A stretch of 30,849 nt of DNA from Gemmatimonas sp. UBA2094 (GCA_002331565.1 DCZC01000193.1:410-31258), one strand, 5' to 3'; counted from the first letter of the stretch, positions 1-9,496 are shown. Program-made: numbers and translations. The notes: generated by a model not told the origin, from the letters alone.

Positions 1-312
1 CTGCAATGCCTCCAGCTTCTTCACTTGATCATCGGTGAGCTGCAGTGGGGCGCGGAAACGCAACAGCATCGCCGCCGGATTGCCTCGCAGCCCACGGGCA
101 CCGCGGGATCCAGCCCCATCGCCGGCAGGGGCGCGGCGACCCATCGGCCCGCCGAGCTGTCCGCCCCCGCGGCGCATCATGCCAGCCGGTCCCTGCGGAT
201 CGCGCTGCGCATCGCGAGGACGCGGCGGTGCCCCTTGCCCCTGGGCCACGGCCGAAATGGTCAGGCTCGCGACGGTGGTCGCGAGCAGCAGTCGGGAACG
301 GAAATGCGTCAT
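1..312 (-). CDS. Spy/CpxP-like small exported protein with LTxxQ motif (C-terminus beyond window)
   Basis: The reading frame stays open from an ATG at 312 to the window edge, giving 104 codons. A good ribosome site (GGAAGG, about 5 nt before the ATG) supports the start. Residues 1-23 look like a Sec signal peptide: MTHFRSR followed by a hydrophobic run ending in SAVAQ. A linker of about 50 residues rich in Gly, Arg and Pro follows. Near residue 91 comes LQLTDDQVKKLEALQ, which fits the LTxxQ motif of the Spy/CpxP family. Members are periplasmic helical proteins that act as chaperones or stress sensors. The C-terminal helices lie outside the window, so the family call rests on one motif. It lies downstream of the symporter gene but is separated from it by a hairpin, so it is probably transcribed independently. 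Confidence 0.6.
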   Translation of the reverse strand, partial: MTHFRSRLLLATTVASLTISAVAQGQGAPPRPRDAQRDPQGPAGMMRRGGGQLGGPMGRRAPAGDGAGSRGARGLRGNPAAMLLRFRAPLQLTDDQVKKLEALQ

Positions 313-437
313 GAGAACCTTCCGGTTGAGTGTCGCGGTCGCCCACCCGGCGCCCGCTCACCCCATTGGACGCCGTCGGGAGCGGACTGTTAACGGCCGT
401 CACCGCGCGGATCGTCCGCACGTCTCCGGCACGTTCA

Positions 438-472
438 ATAACGCCGTCAGACATGACCCATGACGCCGTTAT
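438..472 (-). terminator. Hairpin downstream of the symporter gene
   Basis: The 12-bp arms at 438-449 (ATAACGCCGTCA) and 461-472 (TGACGCCGTTAT) pair with one central mismatch around an 11-nt loop. It lies 55 nt past the symporter stop codon and before the LTxxQ-protein gene. There is no clear U-tract, so a terminator role is inferred from position and symmetry only. Confidence 0.35.
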
Positions 473-477
473 CCGCG

Positions 478-513
478 GTCACCCCCGCTGTCACTCCCGG
501 CGTCACCCCCGTG
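478..513. repeat. Three tandem 12-bp units (GTCACYCCCGNN)
   Basis: Three adjacent 12-bp units start at 478, 490 and 502 and read GTCACCCCCGCT, GTCACTCCCGGC and GTCACCCCCGTG. They lie just beyond the stop codon of the symporter gene, between it and the hairpin at 438-472. The period is exact. No function is known. Confidence 0.55.
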
Positions 514-526
514 GGCACCGCCGCCG

Positions 527-2410
527 TTACCGGCTCCCGCTCTCCGCCCACAGCTTCCGCGTCACGCCGAGCAGCAGGAACCCGCTCACCGCCAGCACGC
601 CCGTGAGCATCCACGCGGTCGGCGTACGCGACGGGTCGCCGGCGGCGTACAGAAAGTTGCCGATCGCGAACAGCGACGACCAGATCACCACGCAGCCGCT
701 CACCCAGCCCAGCAGCGACGCGCCGATGGCGTTCTCGCGCGCCACCTCGGCGTCGCTCACCCCGGCTTCGGCGCGCACGGCCGTCCACCCCGGGCCCGCG
801 GGCTTCACCTTGCGCACGAAGGCGAGGAGCGTCGCCCGGTCGGTCTGCGGGCCCACGAAGGCCGTCACCAGCCACGCCACCGTCGTGATACCCACCTGCA
901 CGATGGTCGTCATCGCGAAGCCGGCGTCTGGGAACAGCTTCGGTACCGCCAGCGACGTGACCAGCGACATCCCCATCGCCACGATCTCGCACCACGCCGA
1001 CACGCGCCACCAGAACCAGCGCGCGATGTACAACAGCCCCGTGCCCGCGCCGATGGACAGCAGCACCTGGAACGCCTGCTGCGCGCTGCTCATGGTGAGG
1101 CTCAGCAGCGCCGCCACCACGTACAGCAGGATCGTGCTCAGCCGGCCGGCGTTCACGTAGTGCCCATCGGGTGCATCCCGCTTCACGAAGCGCCGGTAGA
1201 AGTCGTGCACGAGGTACGACGACCCCCAGTTGAGATGCGTGAGGATCGTCGACGAGTTCGCCGCGATCAGCCCACCGATCATCAGCCCCACGAAGCCCAC
1301 GGGCAGGAACTTGAGCATGGCCGGAAACGCCGAGTCGTGTCCGATGAGCGACGGATCGGCCGCAGGGAACGCCGCCTTGATGCTCGCGAGGTCGGGGTAG
1401 ACGATGATCGAGCAGAGCGCCGTGATGATCCACGGCCACGGACGCAGCACGTAGTGCGCGATGTTGAAGAACAGCGTGCCGCCGAGCGAGTCCTTCTCCG
1501 ACTTCGACGCGAGCATGCGCTGCGCGATGTACGACCCCCCGCCTGGCTCCGCGCCGGGATACCAGTTGGCCCACCAGCTGATGGCGATGGGCAGGATGAA
1601 GATCATCAGCGCCAGCTCCGACATCCCGAAGTTGGGGAGCACGTCGAGGATGGGCTGGCCGCTGCCGTCCCGGACCGCCATCACGGGCTGCGCGTCACCA
1701 GCGCCCTGGATGACCTGCTGATTGGCCAGCTTCTCCACCAGCAACTTGAGCCCCAGCCATCCGCTGTCGCTATTCCCCAATCGCCGCGCGACCTCGACGA
1801 GCGAGAACCACGCCGCCGCGAATACGGCCGTCATCTTGATGAAGAACTGGATCATGTCGATGACGAGCACGCCCCATAATCCGGAGTGCGCCGCGAACAC
1901 CACGTTGAGCGCGCCGGTGAGCAGGATCGTCTGCCACGGCGCGAGCCCGAACAGGATGTTCGCGATCTTGCACGCTGCGAGCGTCACCATGCCCATGATG
2001 AAGCAATTGAAGAAGAGCCCCAGGTACACGGCACGGAATCCGCGCACGAGCGAGGCTTCCTTGCCCGAGTAACGCAGCTCGTAGAACTCGAGATCGGTGA
2101 GCACCCCGGAGCGGCGCCACAACCGCGCGAAGAAGAACACGGTGGCGATGCCGGTGAGGACGAACGCCCACCATTGCCAGTTGCCCGCGACGCCGTAGCG
2201 CCGCACCTGTTCGGTGACCCAGTTGGGGGTATCCGAAGAAAAGGTCGTGGCCACCATCGACAGGCCAGCCAGCCACCACGGCACCGAGCGGCCCGACGCG
2301 AAGAACTCGGTGGTGCTGCTCCCCGAGCGCTTGGCCAGAAACAACGCCGGCACAAAGCACACGAGTATGGAGACGAGCACGATGACCCAGTCGATCCAGG
2401 AAATGGTCAT
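527..2410 (-). CDS. Sodium:solute symporter family protein
   Basis: A 627-residue inner-membrane protein with many hydrophobic segments, beginning MTISWIDWVIVLVSILVC. The N-terminal pattern of TM1, a short FFASGRSVPWW loop and then WLAGLSMVATTFSSDTP is typical of the SSS family (SSF domain), which couples substrate uptake to Na+ entry. A second conserved stretch around GGGSYIAQRMLASKSEKDS matches the family's TM6-7 loop. The chosen ATG at 2410 sits directly before TM1. The frame is open a further 65 codons upstream, but that part is Pro/Arg-rich and not membrane-like. No strong Shine-Dalgarno is seen. The substrate cannot be read from sequence. The beta-helix gene lies 201 bp upstream on the same strand, so its ligand may be a carbohydrate, but that is a guess. 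Confidence 0.85.
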   Translation of the reverse strand: MTISWIDWVIVLVSILVCFVPALFLAKRSGSSTTEFFASGRSVPWWLAGLSMVATTFSSDTPNWVTEQVRRYGVAGNWQWWAFVLTGIATVFFFARLWRRSGVLTDLEFYELRYSGKEASLVRGFRAVYLGLFFNCFIMGMVTLAACKIANILFGLAPWQTILLTGALNVVFAAHSGLWGVLVIDMIQFFIKMTAVFAAAWFSLVEVARRLGNSDSGWLGLKLLVEKLANQQVIQGAGDAQPVMAVRDGSGQPILDVLPNFGMSELALMIFILPIAISWWANWYPGAEPGGGSYIAQRMLASKSEKDSLGGTLFFNIAHYVLRPWPWIITALCSIIVYPDLASIKAAFPAADPSLIGHDSAFPAMLKFLPVGFVGLMIGGLIAANSSTILTHLNWGSSYLVHDFYRRFVKRDAPDGHYVNAGRLSTILLYVVAALLSLTMSSAQQAFQVLLSIGAGTGLLYIARWFWWRVSAWCEIVAMGMSLVTSLAVPKLFPDAGFAMTTIVQVGITTVAWLVTAFVGPQTDRATLLAFVRKVKPAGPGWTAVRAEAGVSDAEVARENAIGASLLGWVSGCVVIWSSLFAIGNFLYAAGDPSRTPTAWMLTGVLAVSGFLLLGVTRKLWAESGSR

Positions 2411-2611
2411 GCGAGGTACACCGGAGCGGGGGTGGCGGGAAAGGCAGGCTGGCGAAGGGGCATGGGGCGGGAATGTGGGGGTCGGTGCGCACGGGGGCAA
2501 CGCACGGGCGCCAGGATGGGAAAATCCGTCACGAAAAACGTCCCGACCGTCCCCAGTGCACGGCGTCGACTCGCACACACGGCGGGTGGCCTGACCGCGC
2601 ACCATCGCGAC

Positions 2612-4847
2612 TCAGTGCGGGCCCGCGCTCCCGGCCGAGCGACGGACCACCCCGGGCAGCATGTCGAGCCGCAACTCCACCCACCCGCTCACCTGCACGT
2701 ACTGCACGCGCACGGTGTGCGGGCCGCCGTCGATCTCGGCGTACATCGGCGCCGTTTCGTGCGGGGTGAAGTGGTCGATGACGAGCGTCCCGTCGACCCA
2801 CACGCGCACGGCATCGTCGCTGAGCGTGCGCAACGTATGACGCCCGGCGGGTAGCCACAGGGTGCCGGTGGCCTCCATTGCAAACCGCTCGGCCGGCATC
2901 TCGCGGTCGCGCGGACGCGACCAGAACCAGTCGAGGCGTGACGCATCGCGCACGAGCAGCGGCGTACCGTGCAGCAACGAGTCGAACGCCGCGGGGTGCG
3001 TGAACGGGTCGGTGCGTTCGTCGTAGCGGAACACGCGCTGCGTCCACCGTTGCACCGGCTCGAACCGCTCATGGACGAAGCGCTGCGGCACGCCGGCGGC
3101 CGTGCGCACGCCACGTGCACTCACGGTGGCGGCCCCCACGTACTCGAGCTCCACGCGCCAGCCGCCGGTCGAGTCGGCGTGCGGCGTGACGGTGAGTGTG
3201 TCCCCCGTGCGGCCTCGCTGCGCCGAGAGGCGCACCACGCCGCGCTGCCCCACCACCCGCCAGCGTCCAGCCGGCCCGAGTACGCGAAGGCGGAGTGGCA
3301 CGGCCCGCGTGCTGTCGAGCGGCCACAGCTTTGGCGAGCGCCAATCGTAGGGCCCCCATTCGTCCACCACGATGGCCTGACGGTTGCGGGTGGCGTTCCC
3401 ACCGGCAGGCCAGCGCAGCGGCGCAGCGGGAATGTCCGGGACGCGCCACCAAGCCGTCGTGGGAACGATGCGCGCCGGGTCACAGCTGCTGTCGGGACGC
3501 ACCATCACCACCTGATTGCGCGCGCTGTCCAGCGCACTGGTGTTGGCAATGCGCCACGGTTGTAACACCGCCTCAAACCGGTTCTCCACAATGCGCCAGT
3601 TTCGGCTTCGCGTATCGCGGTGCCTCGGATAACCCCAGTCACTCGGCTCGATCGAATCGGCCCAGAGACGAATGCCGAGCGTGTCGCCGCTGAAGTGGTT
3701 GCCGCCCACGACATTGTCTTGCCCGTGCTCGATTGCCACCGCGATGCGGTTGTTCGAAAAGCAATTGCCCACGATGCGCGAGTCGTAGCTGTAGCCGCCC
3801 CACAAGCCCGTGCGTACTCCCCTCGACACGGTTGCCGACGAACTGGTTGCGACTGAAGGTGGCTTCCATACCGTTGGTGGGAGCAAAGCTGAAGTCGTTG
3901 AGCAAAAACAGATTGTCGTTCGAGCCACCCTGCCCGGTGTCCATCGTCTGTTGCCCGGCCCACAGAAACAGCCCGTCGCCACCGTGAGTCATGCTGTTGT
4001 ACGCCACGACGTTGTGGCTGCACTGTTCGAACAAGAGCAGCGCCGCGCTATCCTGGCCGCGCTGGAAGAAGCCGTACGACGAACCCCGCACGTTGTAGTC
4101 GGCACGGTTCTCTACGATGCGGTGCCAACTCGCGCGGTACAGGCCGATGCCAAGCCCCGAGTTGTACGAGAAATCGTTGCGGCGGATCTCCAGCGAGTCG
4201 GAATGACTCACCAGCAGTCCATTCATCGACTGGCGGACCGTGTTGCCCAAGAGGCGCCCGCCCTTGACACCGCGCAGATAGATGCCCGCACCGAAGCGCA
4301 GCCACTCGTCGCGCTCGTTCTTGTGGTACGACAACCAGTCGTTGAGACTCTCGTGCTCGACGACACTGAACAGACGCGGTTTCCAGCCGTACGACAGATC
4401 GTTCGAATCGAGCGTGAGATTGCGCACGTCGCGCGCGAGAATCCCCACGCGATAGCCGCGGGCCGTGAGCCCGCGGAGCCGCACATGTTCGCCACCATCG
4501 ATGCGCACGGCCGTGCCGCGCGCGGCATCGGGCTCGCTGTCCGCCGGCGTTCCCACAAGGGTCACGCCGCGCATGTCCACCGTGATGTTGCTGCCGCGTA
4601 CGGTGATCAGCGCCGAGTCGGACGAGGCCCGGCCGGGGAGGCGGTACACGCCGGGCGCCACTCGCACCGACGTCGTGATCACCATGCCCGCCACGGGACG
4701 CACGAGGGGGACTGGCTGTGAGCGCACTACGGCCGGCCACAGGAGCGCGGCACCGAGCGCGTAGTGCCACGCCCGCGCCACAGCCAGCGGCGGCGGGCAC
4801 TTCACATCGGGGTCACGATCGTCCGTGCGGGAAGCATCGCCTGTCAT
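2612..4847 (-). pseudogene. Secreted right-handed beta-helix protein with C-terminal PA14-like domain, split by a frameshift
   Basis: Two overlapping frames together encode one protein of about 744 residues. The upstream frame (4847 to about 3822) carries a signal-like hydrophobic stretch (ALGAALLWPAVV, about residues 31-42). Short beta-helix coils follow, with many Asn turns (SNDLSYGW, RRNDFSYNSGLGIGLYR, LLNDFSFAPTNGMEATFSRN), as in PbH1/NosD-like proteins. At the four-C run 3819-3822 (GGGG on the coding strand) the frame changes. Removing one G gives NRVEGVRTGLWGGYSYDSR and continuous beta-helix. The downstream frame ends with LRTLSDDAVRVWVDGTLVI and a GWVELRL strand, the core of a PA14-like carbohydrate-binding domain. 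The role is probably polysaccharide binding or cleavage outside the cell. Coding bias is normal on both sides, so a recent mutation or a sequence error is more likely than old decay. A GTG at 4805 is an alternative start. Confidence 0.75.
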
Positions 4848-4867
4848 GGTGCCAAACTACCGCGCGC

Positions 4868-6052
4868 TCAGTCTCCCGGCAGCATGGCCCAGAGGGCCGG
4901 GCGCCCCACGTTGCAGTGCACGGTGCGCGAAATGGCGCTGAAGCTGCCCCACCCCAACCACAGCGCGTGCCGCGCGAGATGGTGGGCGTGCCACGCCGTC
5001 AATCCGCCGCGCTCGGCCTCCAACCGCGCAAGGCGGTTCGTGCGTGAGGGCACGGGATGGAAGATGCGTTCGACGTTCGGCGTGCGCGTGGCTTCGTCGT
5101 CCTGCCACTCGTCGAGGCGTTCGATGCTCGTCTTCACCGCAGCCGAACCCACCGTCGCCGCGGCCGATTCATCCGCCGCATACACGGCTGCGCGCGATGG
5201 CGTGGGCAAAAACAGCACCCCGAGAAACGCCCACAGCGTCATGCCGGCCATGATGGTCACGAGCCCGGCGGCCGTGGCTGGCGTGGCCCCCGTGAGTCGC
5301 TGCACCACCATAAAGCCCAGCGTGTTGAAGGCGATTGCGCCAACCACGCCGCGCAGGTGCGCGCCGCTCTGCGCCACGGCTACGCGTCGCGCGAGTTGCG
5401 CCGCAAGGGCCTCCACCGGCAACCGCTCCCACAAACGCGGCACCACCAGCGTGCGCGGGAGCACGCTGCTCCATCCGCCCACGAAACCTTCGTCGGGCGT
5501 GTCGGCCACCACGAGGCGCGACAGCGGAATCCCCGCTTGCTCCGCCGCCTCGGCGAACACCGCCGGAGCCGGACCCATCTCGAACGACGCGATGATCCGC
5601 GAAAAAACGCCACGGAACTGCGCCAACAGACACTGGATACCGACGAACACACCGATAGTGGCCGCCACGCCGGCGGAACGCGCCGTGCACATCAGCGCCG
5701 CCGCCGTGAGCATCCACACGACCCACTGCACCGCCGCGCCGCGCAGCCACGCCGCGAGCCATAGCGGCGCCTCGCGCTTGCGACGCACGACCCACGCGCC
5801 ACCCAGCAGGTCGAACAGGAAGAACAGCGCCGACGACAAGGCGAAAAACAGCCCCACGGCGAACAGCGACCGCCCCACCGATTGTTCGGTGGCGGTGGCA
5901 AAGCCGACCGACGGGATGTCGAAGATCAGCAGGCCGGTGGCGGCCAGGACGGCCGTCCCCACGCCGGACACGCCGAGATAGAGGCGGGAGCGGGCGTAGG
6001 TGAGGGTACCGAACCCCTGCCCACCGCTCCGGGAAAGCGAAGGTGATGTCAT
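4868..6052 (-). CDS. M48-peptidase-like membrane protein without catalytic residues
   Basis: A 394-residue membrane protein. Hydrophobic segments lie near residues 25-45, 62-84, 98-122 and 126-145, with another pair at about 233-250 and 262-283. Residues 162-215 follow the layout of M48 (HtpX/Ste24-like) peptidases: VFAEAAEQAGIPLSRLVV, then SSVLPRTLVVPRLWERLPVEALAAQL. The HExxH zinc motif should come next, but the sequence reads ARRVAVAQSGAHL. The later ExxxD zinc motif is also changed to VYAAD. The family's HPxxxxRxxxL signature near residues 332-343 (HPVPSRTNRLARL) is kept. It is therefore probably a structural or regulatory pseudo-peptidase. Its stop lies 20 bp before the beta-helix gene start, which suggests co-transcription. 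An in-frame start at 6076 would add 8 residues. Confidence 0.65.
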   Translation of the reverse strand: MTSPSLSRSGGQGFGTLTYARSRLYLGVSGVGTAVLAATGLLIFDIPSVGFATATEQSVGRSLFAVGLFFALSSALFFLFDLLGGAWVVRRKREAPLWLAAWLRGAAVQWVVWMLTAAALMCTARSAGVAATIGVFVGIQCLLAQFRGVFSRIIASFEMGPAPAVFAEAAEQAGIPLSRLVVADTPDEGFVGGWSSVLPRTLVVPRLWERLPVEALAAQLARRVAVAQSGAHLRGVVGAIAFNTLGFMVVQRLTGATPATAAGLVTIMAGMTLWAFLGVLFLPTPSRAAVYAADESAAATVGSAAVKTSIERLDEWQDDEATRTPNVERIFHPVPSRTNRLARLEAERGGLTAWHAHHLARHALWLGWGSFSAISRTVHCNVGRPALWAMLPGD

Positions 6053-6129
6053 GACGGCGTAACGCCATCGCCCCAACCGTTGGTTTCGGGGGCTTTTCCC
6101 CTCCCGTTTGGCGGGCCAACGCGTAGGCT

Positions 6130-7674
6130 ATGGGAATGGACCGTCGTCTCTTCGTTTCCGACTTGGCGCGCTATGCCGCGCTCTGCGCCGTGGTGCCCAA
6201 CGCCTGGCGCGTCACCTCACGTCCGCACTTCGCCGACGACCCGTTTTCGCTGGGCGTCGCATCGGGTGATCCGACCGCCACCGGCGGCGTATTGTGGACG
6301 CGACTCGCGCCCCGTCCCTTCGAGCCGGACGGCGGCATGGACGGGCTGCGGGTGACGGTCGACTGGGAAGTGGCGGACGACGACGGCTTCATGAAGGTGG
6401 TGCAGAAGGGGCGCGCCACCGCCGCGCCGGAGCTGGCCTTCAGCCTGCACATCGACGTGAAGGGGCTGCAGCCCGATCGCTGGTACTGCTACCGGTTCCG
6501 CACCGGTGACGCCGTGAGCCAGGTGGGCCGGTTCCGTACGGCACCTGCCGACGGGGCCCTGACGCCGCTCAGCTTCGCCTTCGCCAGCTGCCAGCACTGG
6601 GAGCAGGGGTTGTTCACGGCCTACGAGCACATGGCCCGGGAACCGCTCGATCTGGTGGCGCACCTCGGCGACTACATCTACGAATACGCGGGCAACAGCC
6701 GCGCCCTGCGCATGCACCACGGCCTCGAAGTGCGCACCGTGGACGACTACCGGCGTCGCTACGCGCAGTACAAGTCCGACCCGGCGCTGCAGGCCGCGCA
6801 TCGCCTCTGTCCGTGGGTGGTCACGTGGGACGACCACGAGGTGGACAACAACTACGCCGGTCTGAACGGCGAGAACGGCATGGAGAGCATCGAGCAGATG
6901 CGCACCCGCCGGGCGGCGGCTTATCAGGCCTGGTGGGAACACCAGCCGGTGCGGGTGCCTCGGGCGCAGAGCTGGGCCGATCTCTCCATCACGCGCAGCA
7001 TCAGCTGGGGCGCGCTGGCGCGCTTCTGGGTGCTCGACACGCGGCAGCATCGTGACGACCAGGCGTGCGGAGACGGTACCCAGCCGATGTGCGACGAAGC
7101 CCGGGACCCGCGCCGCGGTCTTCTGGGCGCGCCACAGGAGAAGTGGCTGGTGGACGGACTCGGCGCCTCGCGCTCACACTGGCAGGTGCTGGCGAATCAG
7201 GTGATGATGGGGCCGTACGACGCGGCCGCGGGCGACGAGGTGCGCACCAGCATGGACCAGTGGAGCGGCTATCCCGTGGCGCGCGACCGCCTGCTCACCG
7301 AGATCGCCAAGCGGGCGGCGAATCGCACCGTGGTGCTCACCGGCGACATTCACAGCAACTGGGTGAACGAATTGCGCAGCGATTTCTCCCGCCCCGACCG
7401 GCCGGTGGTGGCCGCCGAGTTCGTGGGCACGAGCATCGCGTCCGGTGGCAACGGCGGTGACGTGCCGGCGGCCCGGCTGGACGGCATGAAGCGCGAGAAC
7501 CCGCATCTCCGGTGGTACGAGAACCGCCGCGGTTACGTCACCTGCAAAGTGGACGACAAGGCGTGGCACACCGACTATCGCTCGGTGCCGTTCGTGGACA
7601 AGCCCGGTGCGCCCGTCGTGACGGCGAGCCGTTGGCGCGTGGAGCACGGCCGGCCGGGCATCACCACCGTCTAG
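6130..7674 (+). CDS. phoD: PhoD-like alkaline phosphatase/phosphodiesterase
   Basis: A 514-residue protein of the PhoD metallophosphatase family, which hydrolyses phosphate mono- and diesters outside the cytoplasm. The N-terminus DRRLFVSDLARYAALCAVV resembles a Tat signal with twin arginines, as is usual for PhoD. The PhoD N-terminal domain starts at about residue 38 (FSLGVASGDPTATGGVLWTR). Metal-site motifs follow: FASCQHW (about 151-157), HLGDYIYEY (178-186), WDDHEVDNNYA (233-243) and, near the C-terminus, TGDIHSNWVNEL. All expected metal ligands appear present. An ATG at 6136 is an equally good start that places the twin arginines at residues 3-4. The gene is divergent from the M48-like gene and convergent with the antiporter gene, 28 bp away. 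Confidence 0.9.
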   Translation: MGMDRRLFVSDLARYAALCAVVPNAWRVTSRPHFADDPFSLGVASGDPTATGGVLWTRLAPRPFEPDGGMDGLRVTVDWEVADDDGFMKVVQKGRATAAPELAFSLHIDVKGLQPDRWYCYRFRTGDAVSQVGRFRTAPADGALTPLSFAFASCQHWEQGLFTAYEHMAREPLDLVAHLGDYIYEYAGNSRALRMHHGLEVRTVDDYRRRYAQYKSDPALQAAHRLCPWVVTWDDHEVDNNYAGLNGENGMESIEQMRTRRAAAYQAWWEHQPVRVPRAQSWADLSITRSISWGALARFWVLDTRQHRDDQACGDGTQPMCDEARDPRRGLLGAPQEKWLVDGLGASRSHWQVLANQVMMGPYDAAAGDEVRTSMDQWSGYPVARDRLLTEIAKRAANRTVVLTGDIHSNWVNELRSDFSRPDRPVVAAEFVGTSIASGGNGGDVPAARLDGMKRENPHLRWYENRRGYVTCKVDDKAWHTDYRSVPFVDKPGAPVVTASRWRVEHGRPGITTV

Positions 7675-7693
7675 CGCGACACGCGAGACCGGT

Positions 7694-7719
7694 CGCCGAC
7701 GCCTATCGTGGCGTCGGCG
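7694..7719. terminator. Perfect 10-bp hairpin between convergent genes, overlapping the antiporter stop codon
   Basis: The arms CGCCGACGCC (7694-7703) and GGCGTCGGCG (7710-7719) pair perfectly around a 6-nt loop TATCGT. The TAG stop of the minus-strand antiporter (7703-7705) falls at the top of the hairpin. The site lies just after the plus-strand phoD stop, so it could end transcription from both sides. There is no U-tract. Confidence 0.5.
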
Positions 7720-9496
7720 CGCCGCCGTGGTCGAGCATCACCTGCGTGAACTCGCGCGTGGGTATGCGGCCACCACCGCGCAGCTGCTGGATCACGTCGT
7801 CGGCGCGATCATCATCTACGCCGGCCGATCGCAAGCTGTGATACGCCATGCCGAAGGCGAGCTCCCGTTCGCCCATGAGCGCCTTGCTCACGCCGAGCCG
7901 CTCGAAGAACTCCTGTTCGGTGTCGGCGTGCGTGCGCACGATGATGTCGATCTCGGGATTGCGCGCCCGCGCCAATTCGATGATGTGGCGCGCGTGATAC
8001 GGATCGGGGGACGCGATCACCAGCAGTCGCGCATACTCGAGGCGCGCATGTTCGAGAATGCCCGGCCGGGTGGCATCACCGTACACCGCCGTCACACCGA
8101 GCGTACGCATGGCTTCGACGACACGCCGGTCCTGATCGATGGCGATGAACGGCACGCCGACCCGCTGCAACGCTTCGCCGATCGTCCGCCCCACGCGACC
8201 GTAGCCGATGAGGACCGCATGGTTGGCCGGTGTGGCCATCCGGCGATCGGTGGTGATGAGCCGCGGCGCCTTCTGCCGTTCTAGACGATCAATGAGACGG
8301 GGATAGCGCGTCAGCAGGGCGTCCAGCCGGTCCACCACCCGGACGAGGAACGGGTTCAGCACGATGGTGCACAGCGCGCCGGCCAGAATGAGACTCCGCC
8401 CCTCTTCGGAGAGGACGCCGAGCGAGACGCCGAGCGCTGCCAGGATGAACGAGAACTCGCCGATCTGCGCGAGACTGGCTCCGAGCCGTAACGACGCCCC
8501 GAGCGGATGCCGCAGCAGCACCATGAGCACCGCGGAGACCATGCCGTTGCCCACGATGATCGCCGCGGCGGTCGCAAACACCCGCAGCGGTTGCTGCACC
8601 AGCACCTGCGGATCGATGAGCATCCCCGCCGACACGAAGAAGATGACGGCAAAGGCGTCCTGCATGGGCAGCGCGTCGGCCCCCGCGCGATAGCTGAGAT
8701 CGGACTCGCTAATCACCACGCCGGCCACGAACGCGCCGAGCGCGAACGACACCCCGAAGAGCGCGGCGGCGCCCACGGCGACGCCAAGGGAGACCGCCAG
8801 CACGGCCAGCGTGAATAGCTCGCGCGAGCCCGTGCGCGCCACGTGCGTGAGCAGCCACGGCACCGCACGACGGCCAACGACGCCCATGAGCAGGATGAAC
8901 GCCGCCACCTTGAGAACGGTGACCGCCACGGTTTTCGCCAGCACGACAGGATCGCCGTGCCTCCCGCTGCCGAGCGCATCGAGTACGGTGGGAAGAAGTA
9001 CGAGCGCCACGACCACGGCGAGGTCTTCCACCACAAGCCAGCCCACCGCGATGCGGCCGTCGGCCGAATCGAGCAGCCCACGATCCTCCAGCACGCGCAG
9101 CACCACGACGGTGGAGGACACACATAGCGCGAGCGCGAACACCACGGCGCCGCCGGCGGTCCATCCCCACGACATGGCCAATGTGAACCCGATGCCGAAC
9201 GAGGCCACCATCTGCAGCAACGCACCGGGGAGCGCGATGCGCCGCACCTTGAGCAGATCGCCGGGTGAGAAATGCAGCCCCACACCGAACATCAGCAGGA
9301 TCACGCCGATTTCGGCGAGCTGACCGGCCAGTGCGACGTCGGCGACAAACACCCGGGAATGCGGACCGAGTGCGACACCGGCCAGCAGATAGCCGACGAG
9401 CGGCGGCATCCGCAGCGTCGTTGCCACGAACCCGAATACGAACGCCACAGCGAAGGCACCGGCCAGCGTGACGAGAAGCACGGTCTCGGGGTGCAT
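7703..9496 (-). CDS. Cation:proton antiporter of the YbaL/KefB (CPA2) type with RCK/TrkA-N domain
   Basis: A 597-residue protein. Residues 5-385 form a Na+/H+ exchanger-type membrane domain of about 12-13 segments, with the CPA2 features MPPLVGYLLAGVALGP (30-45), GVILLMFGVGLHFS (64-77), SSTVVVLRVLEDRG (127-140) and GWLVVEDLAVV (152-162). Residues 425-540 form a TrkA-N/RCK nucleotide-binding domain: HAVLIGYGRVGRTIG (426-440), then the acidic end AIDQD and VYGDATRPG (471-479). This order matches E. coli YbaL and KefB/KefC, which move K+ or Na+ against H+ under nucleotide or glutathione control. No ancillary KefF/KefG-like gene is adjacent. The ATG at 9496 begins right before TM1; an upstream alternative at 9529 is less likely. 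It may be the last gene of the DUF969-DUF979-DUF2891 run, 69 bp downstream. Confidence 0.88.
   Translation of the reverse strand: MHPETVLLVTLAGAFAVAFVFGFVATTLRMPPLVGYLLAGVALGPHSRVFVADVALAGQLAEIGVILLMFGVGLHFSPGDLLKVRRIALPGALLQMVASFGIGFTLAMSWGWTAGGAVVFALALCVSSTVVVLRVLEDRGLLDSADGRIAVGWLVVEDLAVVVALVLLPTVLDALGSGRHGDPVVLAKTVAVTVLKVAAFILLMGVVGRRAVPWLLTHVARTGSRELFTLAVLAVSLGVAVGAAALFGVSFALGAFVAGVVISESDLSYRAGADALPMQDAFAVIFFVSAGMLIDPQVLVQQPLRVFATAAAIIVGNGMVSAVLMVLLRHPLGASLRLGASLAQIGEFSFILAALGVSLGVLSEEGRSLILAGALCTIVLNPFLVRVVDRLDALLTRYPRLIDRLERQKAPRLITTDRRMATPANHAVLIGYGRVGRTIGEALQRVGVPFIAIDQDRRVVEAMRTLGVTAVYGDATRPGILEHARLEYARLLVIASPDPYHARHIIELARARNPEIDIIVRTHADTEQEFFERLGVSKALMGERELAFGMAYHSLRSAGVDDDRADDVIQQLRGGGRIPTREFTQVMLDHGGAPTPR

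Noticed and set aside
2411..2605. A 65-residue N-terminal extension of the symporter
   Set aside because: It is Pro/Arg/Cys-rich, has no membrane character, and a good start lies directly before TM1 at 2410.
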